Shown here: positions 40,007-52,337 of the stretch, one piece after another
Numbering within the stretch: the stretch's first letter is position 1
Layout of the letters: each line of letters starts with the position of its first letter
Origin: Lonicera japonica
Taxonomy: Eukaryota > Streptophyta > Magnoliopsida > Dipsacales > Caprifoliaceae
NCBI GenBank assembly: GCA_021464415.1
Contig: CM038467.1
Span: 11,797,411-11,861,410, forward strand
Direction of reading: 5' to 3'
Length of the DNA stretch: 64,000 nt
The notes under the pieces: model-generated
What the model was told of the DNA's origin: nothing
Databases searched by the model: none
Seen by the model: the letters and a program-made list of their open reading frames with translations, nothing else
Made by a program: the position numbers and the translations under genes

Positions 40007-40149
40007 ATATATTGCTCTGACACTTTGACAATAATAATACTGTTAAAAACATAAATAATGAACAAGACAAAATATAACCAGGATGAAGGGGAAAAACTTG
40101 GGAGATAAATAATCGTTGAAATTTGAGGCAAAAGCAATAGGTGGTAGAG
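40007..40149. repeat. Dispersed repeat R, copy 1
   Basis: Shares CTTTGACAATAATA, AAAACATAAATAATG, CTTGGGAGATA and AAAGCAATAGGTGGT blocks with 41588-41747 and 46291-46455. It has no coding frame. It begins at the right flank of the MULE copy A, so that MULE may have inserted into it. Confidence 0.65.
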
Positions 40150-40339
40150 TTGTAACTTGGGTGACTTGGGGCTAATCGAATCCTCCCACAAAACGACTGC
40201 ATTTCTTCAAATCAATACTGCATTTGCCAACGTATACATTTAATTGAACATAAAAGGATAAACATTAGTAAGAACAATGGATAGAGAGGGTCCAGGGGAA
40301 ACATTGTTCTCAGGGATACATGTATACGGGGCGTAATCA

Positions 40340-41530
40340 TGAGGAGACAGCGAGGGGTAAGCGTCTCTATTTGGTTTTGAATTTTTTTTTATTATATATG
40401 GAGTATTTTTTTGAAAATATATATATATATATATATAGACTTATGTACAGAAATTTATATTTGATGATTCGTAAGTGTAAGATGGAACCATTATTTGCAC
40501 CCCCTACAAACGTGAGGGAGAGCCTTAATTATTTTTCTTGAATGTTTGACAAGCTCATAAGAGGTGTTTTCTTATAATCCCATCAATTTTTTCATAAAGT
40601 TTTAATGTGAGACTTACCTATTTTTATCCTATTTTTTTATTTCTAGTAGTTTATTTTGGGTGACAATTTTTCATTCACCCAATAATCATTTTGAGCAAAC
40701 AAATATACAATTTTGAATTTCCTTATGGAGCAAAACACAAATCTATAATAACATTTAACAAGAATGTGAGTTTCCACTGAAAAATTACACTTAAAATGAC
40801 TCAAAAATTGTATTTTTACTCATTTTTTCAACACTATCAAGGTAAATCCTTTATTAGATTTACTTCTTAATATTATGTATAATTTGATTTCTTGATTACT
40901 TGCAAATTATTAGTTGTGCTTCTTGATTAATTGTATAATAATATTAATGCTATTATATTTTCGTTGTGGTTGCGTTCTTCTTACAAAATTTTGAAATCAT
41001 GTGATTTGATGAATCATATGATTTAGAAATATGTGATTTTAAAATCTCATCATTTTCAATTTAGGTGTTCTTTTAAAAAATAGAATTTTTTAATATACAT
41101 TAGTGTAAGTTGAGTTTAAGTGGGATTCTTATTCATTTTTATATTTTAGTTGAAGAGAAAAAGTCTTAGTGACCAATAATGAAGGAGATATATGATTAAA
41201 AATAGATGAATCACATTCAAACTTTGTAATTCAACACCGGATTTTAAAATTCTAACATTTTGAGCGGATTTTGAAATCATATAATTTACATGATTTCAAA
41301 GTTTGACGGAATTTTAAAATATCGAGACCTATTGCCAAAGAACACTCCTAACTTACATAAATCTCACGATTTACCAAATTCTATCTTAAAATCATACCAA
41401 AAAAAACACACCCTTATTGTGATTTCTCATAATTGTTCACATTCATTATTTGAGTTGCATGAAGTATTATTATCAATACTATTGTGTTTACGTTCAAATT
41501 TTATAACTTTAAATATATTTCCAGTTGGCC
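40340..41530. repeat. Diverged hAT-like fragment
   Basis: The start (TTTGGTTTTGAATTTTTTTT, then GACTTATGTACAG) matches 28035-28110, and the 41430-41530 tail (TTGTTCACATTCATTATTTG ... TTATAACTTTAAATATATTT) matches 7945-8035. An unrelated AT-rich middle may be a later insertion. Confidence 0.4.
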
Positions 41531-41587
41531 GGGGCTACAATCGCCGGATTGTGGTTGGCTAGGTTAGCTTTCCTTTGTTGCATTTTT

Positions 41588-41747
41588 AAAGTTGTACATT
41601 AATCTGATAATAAGTATAACTGTTTTGACAATAATAGCACCATTTAAAACATAAATAATGGATAAAAAAACATGACGACAATTGAGAGGCAAACTTAGGG
41701 GATATGTAATTAATGAAGTTTGAAGCAAAAGCAATAGGTGGTGACTC
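41588..41747. repeat. Dispersed repeat R, copy 2
   Basis: Co-linear with copies at 40007 and 46291: GTTTTGACAATAATAG, AAAACATAAATAATGGATA, GGCAAACTTAGGGGATATGT and GAAGCAAAAGCAATAGGTGG. Confidence 0.7.
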
Positions 41748-41840
41748 GGTGAAAACAACGCGAGTTATTATATCCAAGTGCAGGTGATCGATCAAGTAAT
41801 AAATAGTCGGTAAGTCAGAGGTCGATCCACGGGGAGAAGG

Positions 41841-42214
41841 GTAGTTCTTTGAGTTATGAATGTTTCTTTCAAGAGGAAGATGAGAAAAATAAAGAAAACG
41901 TAAAATATGGAGAAAATTGAATGAGAATCAATAACTAAACTGACTAAAGGCAATTTAGTTTTCTTTAGCATAGTAATGTTTCGCTACTTTTAGGATTAGT
42001 TTTAATTGCATGTTCTATTTAGTTATTGTAGTTCTTTGAGTTAGGAATGTTTCTTTCAAGAAGAAGGTGAGAAAAATAAAGAAAAAATAAAATATGGAGA
42101 AAATTGAATGAGAATCAATAACTAAATTGACTAGATGCAATATAACTAAACAGAACATCCAACTAAAACTAATCATAAAGGTAGTGAAACATTATTATGT
42201 TAAAGAAAACTAAA
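41841..42214. repeat. Composite direct plus inverted duplication (A, B', A, B)
   Basis: Block A (41841-41954, GTAGTTCTTTGAGTTATGAA...) recurs directly at 42028-42141. Block B (42142-42214, ATAACTAAACAGAACATCCA...) is the reverse complement of 41955-42026. It follows a TCGATCCACGGGGAGAAGG motif (41823-41841) often seen at the edge of plant repeats. Confidence 0.85.
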
Positions 42215-43404
42215 TTAGCATAACAAAAAGATGTAAAATAAACACTAAAAACAGTGTGCCAAATTAATTAAATGCATGAAAAACTTTAATTAAAATTAAG
42301 AATAAAAAACGCTAGGGCATTCATAAGTTTCGGGCAACACAACGGGTAATTCAGTGGATCGAGAATCATTTTCTAATTAGTTTTCCTTTAAAAAATAGCC
42401 TACTATCTACAAGTTAATTGATTTCATAAACTCTTATCTTTTGCAATAATTCATGCGTGACATGAACTATACGTACCAATACTAATTATGGAATCAATTC
42501 GCATTACTTAATTTTGCCGAAAATATTTGTTTATTAAAGTGAAGTAGTGGTTGACATTACAAAACCTTTTATTAAAAGTGAGTTTAGAAATATTAAGTAA
42601 AAAATCATAATTTAATTTAAATAAGGTTAAAACATGATTGAAATCAAATTTGAACTAAAACGGTTTGTGGAAACACAAAATTGGCAATTTCGATATCAAA
42701 AACTATGATTTAAAACAAATACTAAAAACAGCAGACTCTAGTTTGAAATCTAAAAAAATATATAACCAATTAATTTAAAGAGTATAGACCGTTCTCTAAG
42801 TCAACCAGTTAAGATTTAGTGCAAAAATAATAATTCAAACTAGTTTGGTTCTTTTTTCAAAAATATTTTATTAAATTTCTTATAAAAGTACGTTATTAGC
42901 ATACTAAGATAATAATTTAATAAACATTAGATTTATAATGACCTATTAACCTATAGAAAAATAATTATAATTGAATTCGGGTTTGAAAAATTATCGCGTC
43001 GGCATACCTGTTCCTTACGGACCCCTAATTAATGAATTAATCAAACATATCTAATAAATTCATGGACAATAAATTACATAAATAAAATAGCGCATAAAAG
43101 TTCATAAATTGAAATCTAATTAAAATCATAAGTATGCAAAATTTATACTAATAATTAACAAAGTATTAAATAAATTAAGAACTTGGAATTGAAGTATGCG
43201 CGTAAACCAATAATTAAATCTGAAAATTAATCTTCAAAATTGTACTTGAATACTTCGTCTCTAATTCCGAATTAACACTAAATAAAACTAATAGAAGCAC
43301 TACAAAACGAATCCTTCATGTGTAAGCTCCTTGTTTTTGTGCATGCCTCTTGCTGTGTTTTATGGTTGCTGATGATTTATTTATATCATAGAAACCTAAT
43401 TTAA

Positions 43405-43432
43405 CTAGGTAACAACCCGTGCAATGCACGGG
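43405..43432 (-). mobile_element. Helitron 3' terminus (minus strand)
   Basis: On the minus strand the hairpin CCCGTGCATTGCACGGG (43416-43432) is followed by TTGTTAC and CTAG (43408-43405), then host T. This is the standard 3' end of a plant Helitron, whose body would extend to the right. The TC 5' end was not identified. Confidence 0.6.
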
Positions 43433-46290
43433 CGTGTTGCTAAATTTGTTTCTTTTTCTTATAATATATTTTTGTAGTTGTAAATTGAAACTAAAACTCC
43501 ATTCATATATAATATAAACAACTATAGCATTTCAAATTATATATTGCTAAGAAAGAAACGACCAAGAAAGTTGTTGAATCCTTGAAATCAATATGAACAA
43601 TTCAAATCAATTAAATTTAGAACTTTAAAATGGCACACTCCCAAAAAGAAGAAAAGAAAAAAGCAATTGAGTTTAAAAGAATTGATCTCTAACTTATTCT
43701 TAATTTTTATATTGTCATCTCCAGGGATCATTCTTCCTTGTCTTTATTATGCCTATCTCCAATGAATGATCAAGTTCTTCTACAATAATGAAGACAAAAA
43801 TAAAAGAGTAAGTATTAGACAAAATAAAAAAAACTTTCACTCAATATATGAAGTAACAAATATAGTCCGTCTCAAATCAATAGTTTAAAATTCCTTTTAA
43901 AGAAATATTAAATTAAAAGTCCCATCCTTTTTAAGAAGTTATTAATGTACCAAATAACAGAACATAAAAGAAATTGTCCGTCTTTACCTTTGATTAAATT
44001 GAAATTAGTATTAATTCAAATGAGCGTCAAAGTAAAACTTTTTATTTAAAATGGATGGATTTTTTTTCAATGCACCTTCCTTTTTTTATTTTGCATGGTT
44101 AGGTTTTCCCTACCTAGAGATCATCAGTCTTATATGTAACAAATAGAAGGCAAGTTTAATATACTGAGAAAGAACACAAATTAAGCCAATTTCTTCATAG
44201 AGGAAAAAAAAATTAACTTACGTTTGGGACGTATGCAATCCTAAAAATAAGCAAAAAACATAAATTAAAAATAGACATTCACATGGTGGATCCATGTGTT
44301 TATATATATAATGTAATAAAGAGCTAATAAAGTAAAATTTTCTGAAATCCTAAATACTGATCAAAAACAAAGATTGAAAATTGTTTCACAATAAAACATA
44401 TGTGTGTATATATAGATATAAAATGCTTCCATATGAGCAATAGTGTATCTGAGAAACATTGGGGCGAAACACGTGAAAAGGAGTATTAAAATCGTTATAT
44501 GAGACATAAACAAAGGTTGAGAAAATAAATAATTGAAAATGAAAAAAATGAAAAAAGAAAAAAGAGAGATATTCATTATGAATACTCTCAATAAATTAAT
44601 AAATACCTTTTGGTAGACTTGTTGGCTAAATGTTTTATGCTATATGTCACAGAATAGATTGAGAAAAATGAGATAATCAGTTCTTGATGCTTGTATCAGG
44701 ACTTGTATATTAGTTCCCTCATTATATGTTGTGCCTGCCTAATTTAAAAGGAAAAACAAAGATAAAATATTGTAATAAGAAATTAATCCTGAGAATAAAC
44801 TTGTAGTATTGTTTTTCTCTCAATCATTTTGTCGAACAACATAAAGGCGTGATAGAATATGATAAATTAGAAGGTAGAAAAGCAATACCTTCCAAAGCTT
44901 GGACACAATTTTCTACTTAAGAAATGCGTATAATGAAATATATATAAATAATAAAAAAAAAAAATTAAAACTAAAACTATTATCAAACTAAATAATCATC
45001 AAAATAGAATCACAAATATAAAGAAATGAAAGAGAAGAGAAGAAAGGAAAAAGAAGCAGAGAAAGAGAAATTTACCTGAGCTGGATATACCATGTTTTGT
45101 GAAAAGAGAATACAAAAAAAATGAGTGGTAGAAAAAAGAAACAACTGTTGTGGAAAGCCCCATCGTGAAACATAATTATGAGTTGTCTAGTATATTTACA
45201 GATATTTATTATGAATTATTCCCAAATAACGTCCAAAAGGCAAATAGGATGGTAATTAATTAGAGAAATTAATGCAATAGGGCATATTAAGATGTGCCAA
45301 AAAAAATGCAAAAAGAAGGAAGTTAATAAATGGGATATAAATGTAGAGTTTATAAGAAGCTGACACCTGTACTTGGCTTGTAAAAATGGGCAGCATTTTT
45401 ATGTAGTTTTAGGAAATTATGAGATGATAATTGATTGCATGTGGCGCAGGTGCATTAATTCTGGTACACCTTTACATGGAATTAACTCTATAAAAATAAA
45501 GTTGCATGAGCACAAGATCTACAACCCAAATGCAACTTACACCATCTATCTGGGCTAGGCCCACTTTTGATAATTTCTTGCACATTCAATTATTTTATTC
45601 ATTCGCGCTAGAACCTGATCCTTCGGCGCACTGTTTGTATTTCGGCCATAATTTTGTACTCCGATTAATGCAAGATTTTTTCCTATGCGTAGCTAACTCA
45701 GAGATATACAACTTTTATTTCTGGAGTTTTCTTCAAATTTACTATGGATAAATACTAGAATTTGCAGGAACACAAGCGTTGCGTGCAGTGAATCTCTTCT
45801 ATATTTGAAAATTTCTTGGTTTGATTCAAATGACTTTTCTTTACTTGGGATTGCTATATTGGCTTCTTTTAGTCTCTTCAATCCACTCCCTTCATGCTTA
45901 AGCTTGGAATTTGTTTTCGGTTCATTTCTTGAACTCAATTTAGCTCCGAATTTGACCGGCAATTACTAATTTTAGGAGAATTTACTTCTGGATTGGTTCT
46001 TGTTTATATTTAACCTTTAAAAATGGTAAAATGCACTAGAAACAAACATATTATCCTATTTCATGATTAAAACTCAATTCTTAACAATTTCGGATAATTA
46101 TAATCAAATTCATGCATATTAAGCCATTTAAATATGTATAAAAATGTAATATTTGGGCTTAATCAGGTGGTAAAGCTTACAGTCACCGAATAATGGTCAG
46201 CCAGGTTAACTTTCACGTACCAAATCAGTTGGCCAGCTACAGTCGCCGAATAGTGGTCGACCAGGTCAACTTTTATGTTCTATATTTTTT

Positions 46291-46455
46291 AAGTTGTATA
46301 TTACTCTGACAAATATCATAATCGCTTTGACAATAATAGTGCCATTAAAAACATAAATAATGGATATATAAAATAAAACATAACAACGATAATCAAAAGG
46401 CAAACTTGGGGGATATGTAATCAATGAAGTTTGAAGCAAAAGCAATAAGTGGTGG
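46291..46455. repeat. Dispersed repeat R, copy 3
   Basis: Closest to copy 2: TTTGACAATAATAGTGCCAT, AAAACATAAATAATGGATA, GGCAAACTTGGGGGATATGT and GAAGCAAAAGCAATAAGTGG. GTGGAGCTTACAGTCGGTAG follows it. Confidence 0.7.
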
Positions 46456-48076
46456 AGCTTACAGTCGGTAGATAGTAGTCAGCTAGGTTAGCATTCACGT
46501 ATCTTGACTAATCCTTGTTTCACGCTACAAGGATTTTATCTAGAAAGTTTTCAATGCTAATTCCAGTGTGCTACCACTGGGTCACTTGCTGGTGGCTAAC
46601 AAAATTTGAAAATACTTAGTTTTGATATAAAAACAAATATATATATATATATATATATAGTATTTAAGTCAATCCCTTAAAACTCCCTTTGATGAGACTT
46701 AAACTTGAGGTTTTTTTTTAGATTTAAGTGAGCGCCTCCTCAACCGGGCTAACTCACTTATTCAAAAACAATAAAATGAGATCGTTAATTTGGGATACAT
46801 CGTTAAAAAAAAGGATACATACAAAAACAAAGTTAAGTAAATGGAATAGTTAGTACATTGATTATGTTTTAATGAAAAGTTCAAGTTACACTAGTGTAAG
46901 ATTAAGAAGTTTTTACACTAATTCATAATTTTTTCTCAGATTCATAATTTATCAACTCCTCTAATAGATAAGCTAATTTCATTGTGTTTATCAAGTTTGC
47001 AAAGTATTAAATCAATTCAATATTTGTAAACATATAATCACTATACTTACATTTTACTTAATTTTTGTAAGGTACACAATTTAATATATGTGTATATATA
47101 ACATAATTATGTGTATATATAACATAATTATGATCTGAGAAGCTTTTACATATCCAATTAATTTAATATTCTACACGCATCTTTGAGATATTATAATTAA
47201 CTAATTCAACGGATATATCGATGCATTATGAAATTGAGATACGGTTATTGACGGTCAATCGTGAATGAACACAAGACTTTTTTTGTATAGTTTACATCAA
47301 GTGTAAGTTGAATATCTTCTCCGAGAGTTATCTTGATAACCACATATATATATAGTATGAGAGAGAGATAATGCCTAACATGCTAAATGTTATACTAAAG
47401 AAGGATTCTCATACTTTAACAAAAAGAATGGATGCCCATTTAGAGAGGTAAATAAATGAGTTTCTTTATGAAAATTTGTAGAGATGATTTATACAGTGAG
47501 TAGATTCACCAAATTTCATAAAAACAAAAAAATCAACCTAAAATTAAGTGAGATGATCATCAAAAATTTAAATGGTCGAAAATACACATATATCAAATTT
47601 TCAAAACATCCACTTCGAGGTTAAACTTTTTTATGAAATTTGGTGGAAATAATTTATTCACTATATAGATAATCTCTACAAATTTTCATAAAAAAACTCA
47701 TCATTTACCCTTTTGAATAAATATTTCTTTTTTTAATTAAAGTGAGTGCATCCCTCTTTAAAGCCCAACTTTCTATACATATGTAGTATATATTTAAAAA
47801 TTTTAAAAACCGACCACAAACAACTCACATACATAAGGCTTATTAATCATTTTTTTTAAATCATTAAAAATGTCATAACATTAAATTCAATACTTTTTTT
47901 CAAAGCTAAATTCAATATTTATTCTTTCTCTTTGTACCATACACTCTATTTCCACACTCTTTCTTTCTTATCAACTATTTAAAAATCTTTCAAATGCCAT
48001 AATATTAAACGCGCTTATTTAGATCGAGATCAAAAGTTTGGATATGAATTATTTAATCACAAAATGGAAAACTCAA

Positions 48077-48186
48077 TCTATTATATCATTATTTGGTTGA
48101 CTATGATGTGATTGAATATACACTCTTTTATCCGATTATTAACTTTTTTTTTATTCACCGTGCCATTAGATATGAATATGCCCTAG
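48077..48186 (+). mobile_element. Possible very short Helitron, 110 bp
   Basis: It starts TCTATTATATCATTATTTGG after A (48076) and ends ATGCCCTAG before T (48187). The pre-terminal hairpin (CGTGCCATTAGATATG) is degenerate compared with the element at 26314. Confidence 0.4.
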
Positions 48187-48661
48187 TATATAATTCACAT
48201 ATCATTTTTTTTTTTCATTTATAAAGCTAAGTGCCATTCTCCGCAATTTTTATAAGTATTCAAATACAACTTTAATTAATATGAGTTTATTTTCTTGGCA
48301 AGTCTTAACCTAAAAATCTACTCTAAAATTAAAATATAAAATCTCAAATCTAAAGTTTGTTTTTATTTTGAGATATATTAAATCACTTACCATAAAAAAA
48401 GATCTCAAAATTTTGTTTACATTATAAACTATTTTAAAACACTTTAACAAAAAAAAAAAGAGAGGATATTTTACTAATTTTACACCCCATTAAAATTAAA
48501 TGTCATTCTTTTGATTTTTTTTTTTAATTTTACCTGCAATTTCTTTCTTTTTTATAAAGAATGATTTTCAATTTTATTCTACAATCTTTTTCCATGAAAA
48601 CGGATATAGTTTCTAATTTTATTCCTGCAAACTTCTTTTTCATTAAAAATGATTTTAAAAT

Positions 48662-49356
48662 CTAGAAATTAGGTAGAAGGGCTTATTATACATTGATTTT
48701 TACCAAAAATCTAATGAATAATATTTTTTTGAATGAAGGGCCTATTTTTAATTGGTAATTAGTGTAAGAGGCCTATTTTGTTTTATATTTTAAATGAATG
48801 TATTTGAATAAATTTAAATATCATTTAATTAATAAAAACATGTTATGTATTACCTAAATTACCCCTTTTTATGAAATTTTCACAAAAAATATAGACTGCA
48901 AAGTTCATATTGCAATAAAATATGAACTGCAAAGTTCATATTGCAGTGAAATATGTACTGCAATATGAACTTTGCACTAAAAATATGGACTGCAAAGTTC
49001 ACATTGCAGTAAAATATGGACTGCAATATGAACTTTGCACTAAAAATATCGACTGCAAAGTTCACATTGCAGTGAAATATGGACTGCAAAGTTCACATTG
49101 CAGTGAAATATGGACTGCAAAGTTCATATTGCAGTGAAATATAGACTGCAAAGTTCATATTGCAGTCCATATTTTAATGCATATTGATATTTTTTTAGTT
49201 TATTTTAAGGGTTGTGATGTCATTTTATAATGAAAAAAAAAGACACATGTCATATTATCAATAAAATAAAAAATAGGCCCTTTATTTTAAAAAAAATTAT
49301 TCCTTGGCCTTAGTGTGAAAATCTTTCTCTAATAAGCCCTTTTTTTTAATTGCCCC
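48662..49356. mobile_element. MITE of the same Mutator-like family, copy B, 695 bp
   Basis: It starts CTAGAAATTAGGTAGAAGGG and ends AATAAGCCC, then T-rich sequence and AATTGCCCC. The TIR core AAGGGCTTATTA is present at both ends. It has a perfect 9-bp TSD TTTTAAAAT at 48653-48661 and 49357-49365. Confidence 0.87.
48897..49164. repeat. Minisatellite with core units in both orientations (copy B)
   Basis: Nine units of about 31 bp. Core orientation order is F F I F I F F F F. F is TGCAAAGTTC(A)(T/C)ATTGCA and I is its exact reverse complement TGCAATATGAACTTTGCA. The core borders are TGCA palindromes. The units are near-identical, more so than in copy A. Confidence 0.9.
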
Positions 49357-49905
49357 TTTTAAAATTTACACCTTTAATATTTTTTTTCCATAAAGAAGGA
49401 TATGATTTGTCAAGTTACCCCTGCATATATGATTTGAACTCTTGCCATTAGTGTATTACATTACGCTTAACCACTAAGATATTTTTATTTTGTTAATTTA
49501 TGTTTTTAAATTTGTCTATATAAAAATTGCAAAATGCATCTAGTGTAAAATGTAAAATTATATGTAAGGGTACACTAGTCTCGCGGGTTGCAATTTAAAA
49601 AATTATCAAATATTGACTTTGTGGTTTAATTTTATGCAGCCATAACGTGGCCCAATTACAGTAATTCAAAGGTATGAAAATGTTAAAAGCAGCCATTAAA
49701 ACTAACCTGATCCATCTATCTTATACACTCGTTAAACTCCTACTGGTAGATGAAGCAAGTTGTAGTTAATTTGGCCCATTAAATTATTTCGATTTCTTGG
49801 AAGAAAGGTTCATGAGGTGGCATTCAACCCGCAATCAACCTTATTGTTTGGTTACCTAAAACCATCCTACCAAGAAACCAAATATACAATGTTAATTCTC
49901 TAGAT

Positions 49906-50140
49906 CTTGTTTGATTCGGGTATTAAAAAGTGAGATAAGATTATTAATACTATTTTTTTTATAATACTTTGTTTGATTCGTACAAATGTGCTGGGATTAC
50001 TAATACCGGTACTAACTTAATACTACTATTTGAGCTATAATTTAATACCAGAGGGAGGTGGTATTGTTTATCCATAATTAAAAAAAAGGAACCATATATT
50101 TTCAAAAATGTCATTACTACTATAATATTTTCAAAAATGT

Positions 50141-50181
<41 letters not shown>

Positions 50182-50416
50182 TTATATTATTATTATTATT
50201 TTAATTAATTTTAAAAAAAAATTAATTTTTTTAAATTAATTTTTTTAAAATAATTTTTTTTATTTTTTTAAAACTTTTTATTTTTAAAAAAAATAAATTT
50301 TCTTTTTTTTTTCTTGTTAGTCCAAAATATAATCACGTATACGAGTTATAGAACCAAACATGGTATTAACATCAACATGAGATATTCTAGTATTAATACT
50401 GCATGAATCAAACAAG
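49906..50416. repeat. MITE-like inverted repeat with TAC microsatellite
   Basis: The outer 12 bp CTTGTTTGATTC is exactly inverted at 50405-50416, and more TAATACC/GGTATTA repeats lie inside. A TAC/ACT array sits at about 50138-50178. A 23-bp direct repeat, AAGAAACCAAATATACAATG plus TTA, lies outside on both sides (about 49871 and 50548). No clean short TSD was read. Confidence 0.55.
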
Positions 50417-50778
50417 GTATTGGTATTAAATTAATACCAAAATTAATTGTCCAATATTATTAATATTGGTATTATTAATCAAGTGTTATTGATCATTGCG
50501 TAAGTAGGGAAATGATTCGTTATATATTGATGATCAAGTACTATTGATCATTGCGTAAGAAACCAAATATACAATGTTATATATTGTCAATCTTGCCAAA
50601 ATCATTCTTGTAGTATCTCTTCTCTTTATATATATATATATATATATATATATTAGCATATTTGGCATCTTGAAGTTTCTATATTTTAAAAGTCCTTTCA
50701 TCCATTATGTGAGACAATCATAAATTTGCTATCATATACTATTTACTTATGATACATGTTACAACAACGAAACATTTA

Positions 50779-51413
50779 TGGCTCGTTTGGTTCAAGATTT
50801 AAACTATTCCGGAAATGCTAAATTCCATTTCGAAACGATTCTCGCGTTTGGTTCAAGTTTTAAGTCCGAAATAAATGATTCCAGGAACAAACCTTTCCCC
50901 CCAAGTTCTCCCATTTAAATCATAAGGAATGAACCATTACCAATGGGCATCTTTTTTAAGTTTTCATGTTAGGACTAAAATAATTTTCTTCCTTATGAAT
51001 AAATAATTCTTTTTTCATCCGTGTATGAAAATATTATTTGGAACTTATTTTTTTAGTGTCGTTGTTGCACAAAAATGAAAAAAAATATATTTGAAACTTT
51101 TTTCTTGTCTTTTTTCTTGTTGTATTTTTTTTTTATTACAAAAATTGTAATTTTTGTAGGATAGTTATTAGTTAGGCATGTGTAATTTTTGTAATTTATT
51201 ATAGTAATTGTCTCTTTTGAAAAATTAGTAGGAGATATCTTTTCATCTTACAAAAAAAAGAGTATTTTTGTAATTGATACTTTATTCCATTCCTATTTCC
51301 GGTTGAACCAAACATTGGCATGGCATCCTAGATGCCAGGAAAAAAACTTTCCAGGAATCAAGTATTCCCATTCCATGCCCATTCCATTCCCAAAACTTGA
51401 ACCAAACGAGCCC
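50779..51413. mobile_element. Tourist-like (PIF/Harbinger) element, 635 bp
   Basis: The TIR GGCTCGTTTGGTTCAAG is perfect at both ends (right end CTTGAACCAAACGAGCC), with TTA on each side (50776-50778 and 51414-51416). GGAATG/CATTCC repeats lie inside. No ORF is present. Confidence 0.82.
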
Positions 51414-51836
51414 TTAGTGCCTATATTACACGCTATACATCGAGTGTTACAGGTTATATGTCGGACTTTGCAGCTCCTATAATCGATTTTCATAATGCAT
51501 ATAACAAATTATTCTCTACTTAAACATGTAGAAAATTATTAAATTACATATATATTTGTCTATGGAAAATATTTTGGTTAATTTGTGTGTAGATTAAGAC
51601 AAAACAGATCTATAATGGAAGACGGATGCATTGCATGGTTATACTATAATTTGTTCAAAAAGTTTATTGCATGGTTGTATTTTAATTTGTTCAAAGTATA
51701 TTTTATGGCTATACTTCAAAAGTATATTCCATGGTACGTTATATTTCAACAATATATTGCGTGGTTGTACTTTAACTTGTTTAAAAGTATAGCATTTTGG
51801 AAAACAAATTTTGCTACTTGCAGCAAGCAATGCAAT

Positions 51837-52329
51837 CAGGGTCAGCCCTGAGTTTTGAGGGGCTCTAGACGATTTTAGTTTCGGGGCCTTTTTGTATATA
51901 CATTCATGTAACATAATTATATTAATAAATTTGAACAAATTAATATATACATATACAAATTATGAGATTTAAAAAGTAGTAAATTAAAAGAGTAATTAAA
52001 TTTCCTATTCATATAGAATTTAGCTAAAACAAAAACTAAAAGATAACGTTTTATTCAACAATAATAATAATAAAAAAAAACCCTCAAATACACTCGATAT
52101 ATAGGGTTTATGGTTAGTTTAACAAGACTTCGAACTCAATACCACGAGTTGCAAGAAAAGCAGCATCACTTGCTGGAATAATTGTCCCATTATTTGTTTT
52201 TATTCAGCCAAAAATTATTTTAATTTTACCTACTATAACTTATATATAAAGGGAAAAAAATTCAGAGGCCCTATTACATCGGAGGTCCTAGGCGGCCGCA
52301 TGAATTGCTTATGGCCAAGGCCGGCCCTG
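51837..52329. mobile_element. Non-autonomous hAT element, 493 bp
   Basis: It starts CAGGGTCAGCCCTGAG and ends GGCCAAGGCCGGCCCTG, with a perfect 8-bp TSD AATGCAAT at 51829-51836 and 52330-52337. Confidence 0.88.
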
Positions 52330-52337
52330 AATGCAAT

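Larger units (their letters stand above)
42215..48076. other. Gene-free, repeat-derived DNA
   Basis: Very AT-rich to about 45.3 kb. The part at 45560-46000 is less AT-rich but has no frame I recognise. At 46170-46270 two related ~50-bp blocks (CAGTCACCGAATAATGGTCA and CAGTCGCCGAATAGTGGTCG) occur in tandem. There is a TA array at 46637-46661. No gene is supported. Confidence 0.4.

Noticed and set aside
48897..49164. CRISPR-like array
   Set aside because: Regular ~31-bp units, but spacers are near-identical, cores flip orientation, and the array lies inside a transposon in a plant genome.
49906..50416. Standard MITE with a short TSD
   Set aside because: The 12-bp ends are perfectly inverted but the immediate flanks do not match, so it is listed only as a MITE-like repeat.
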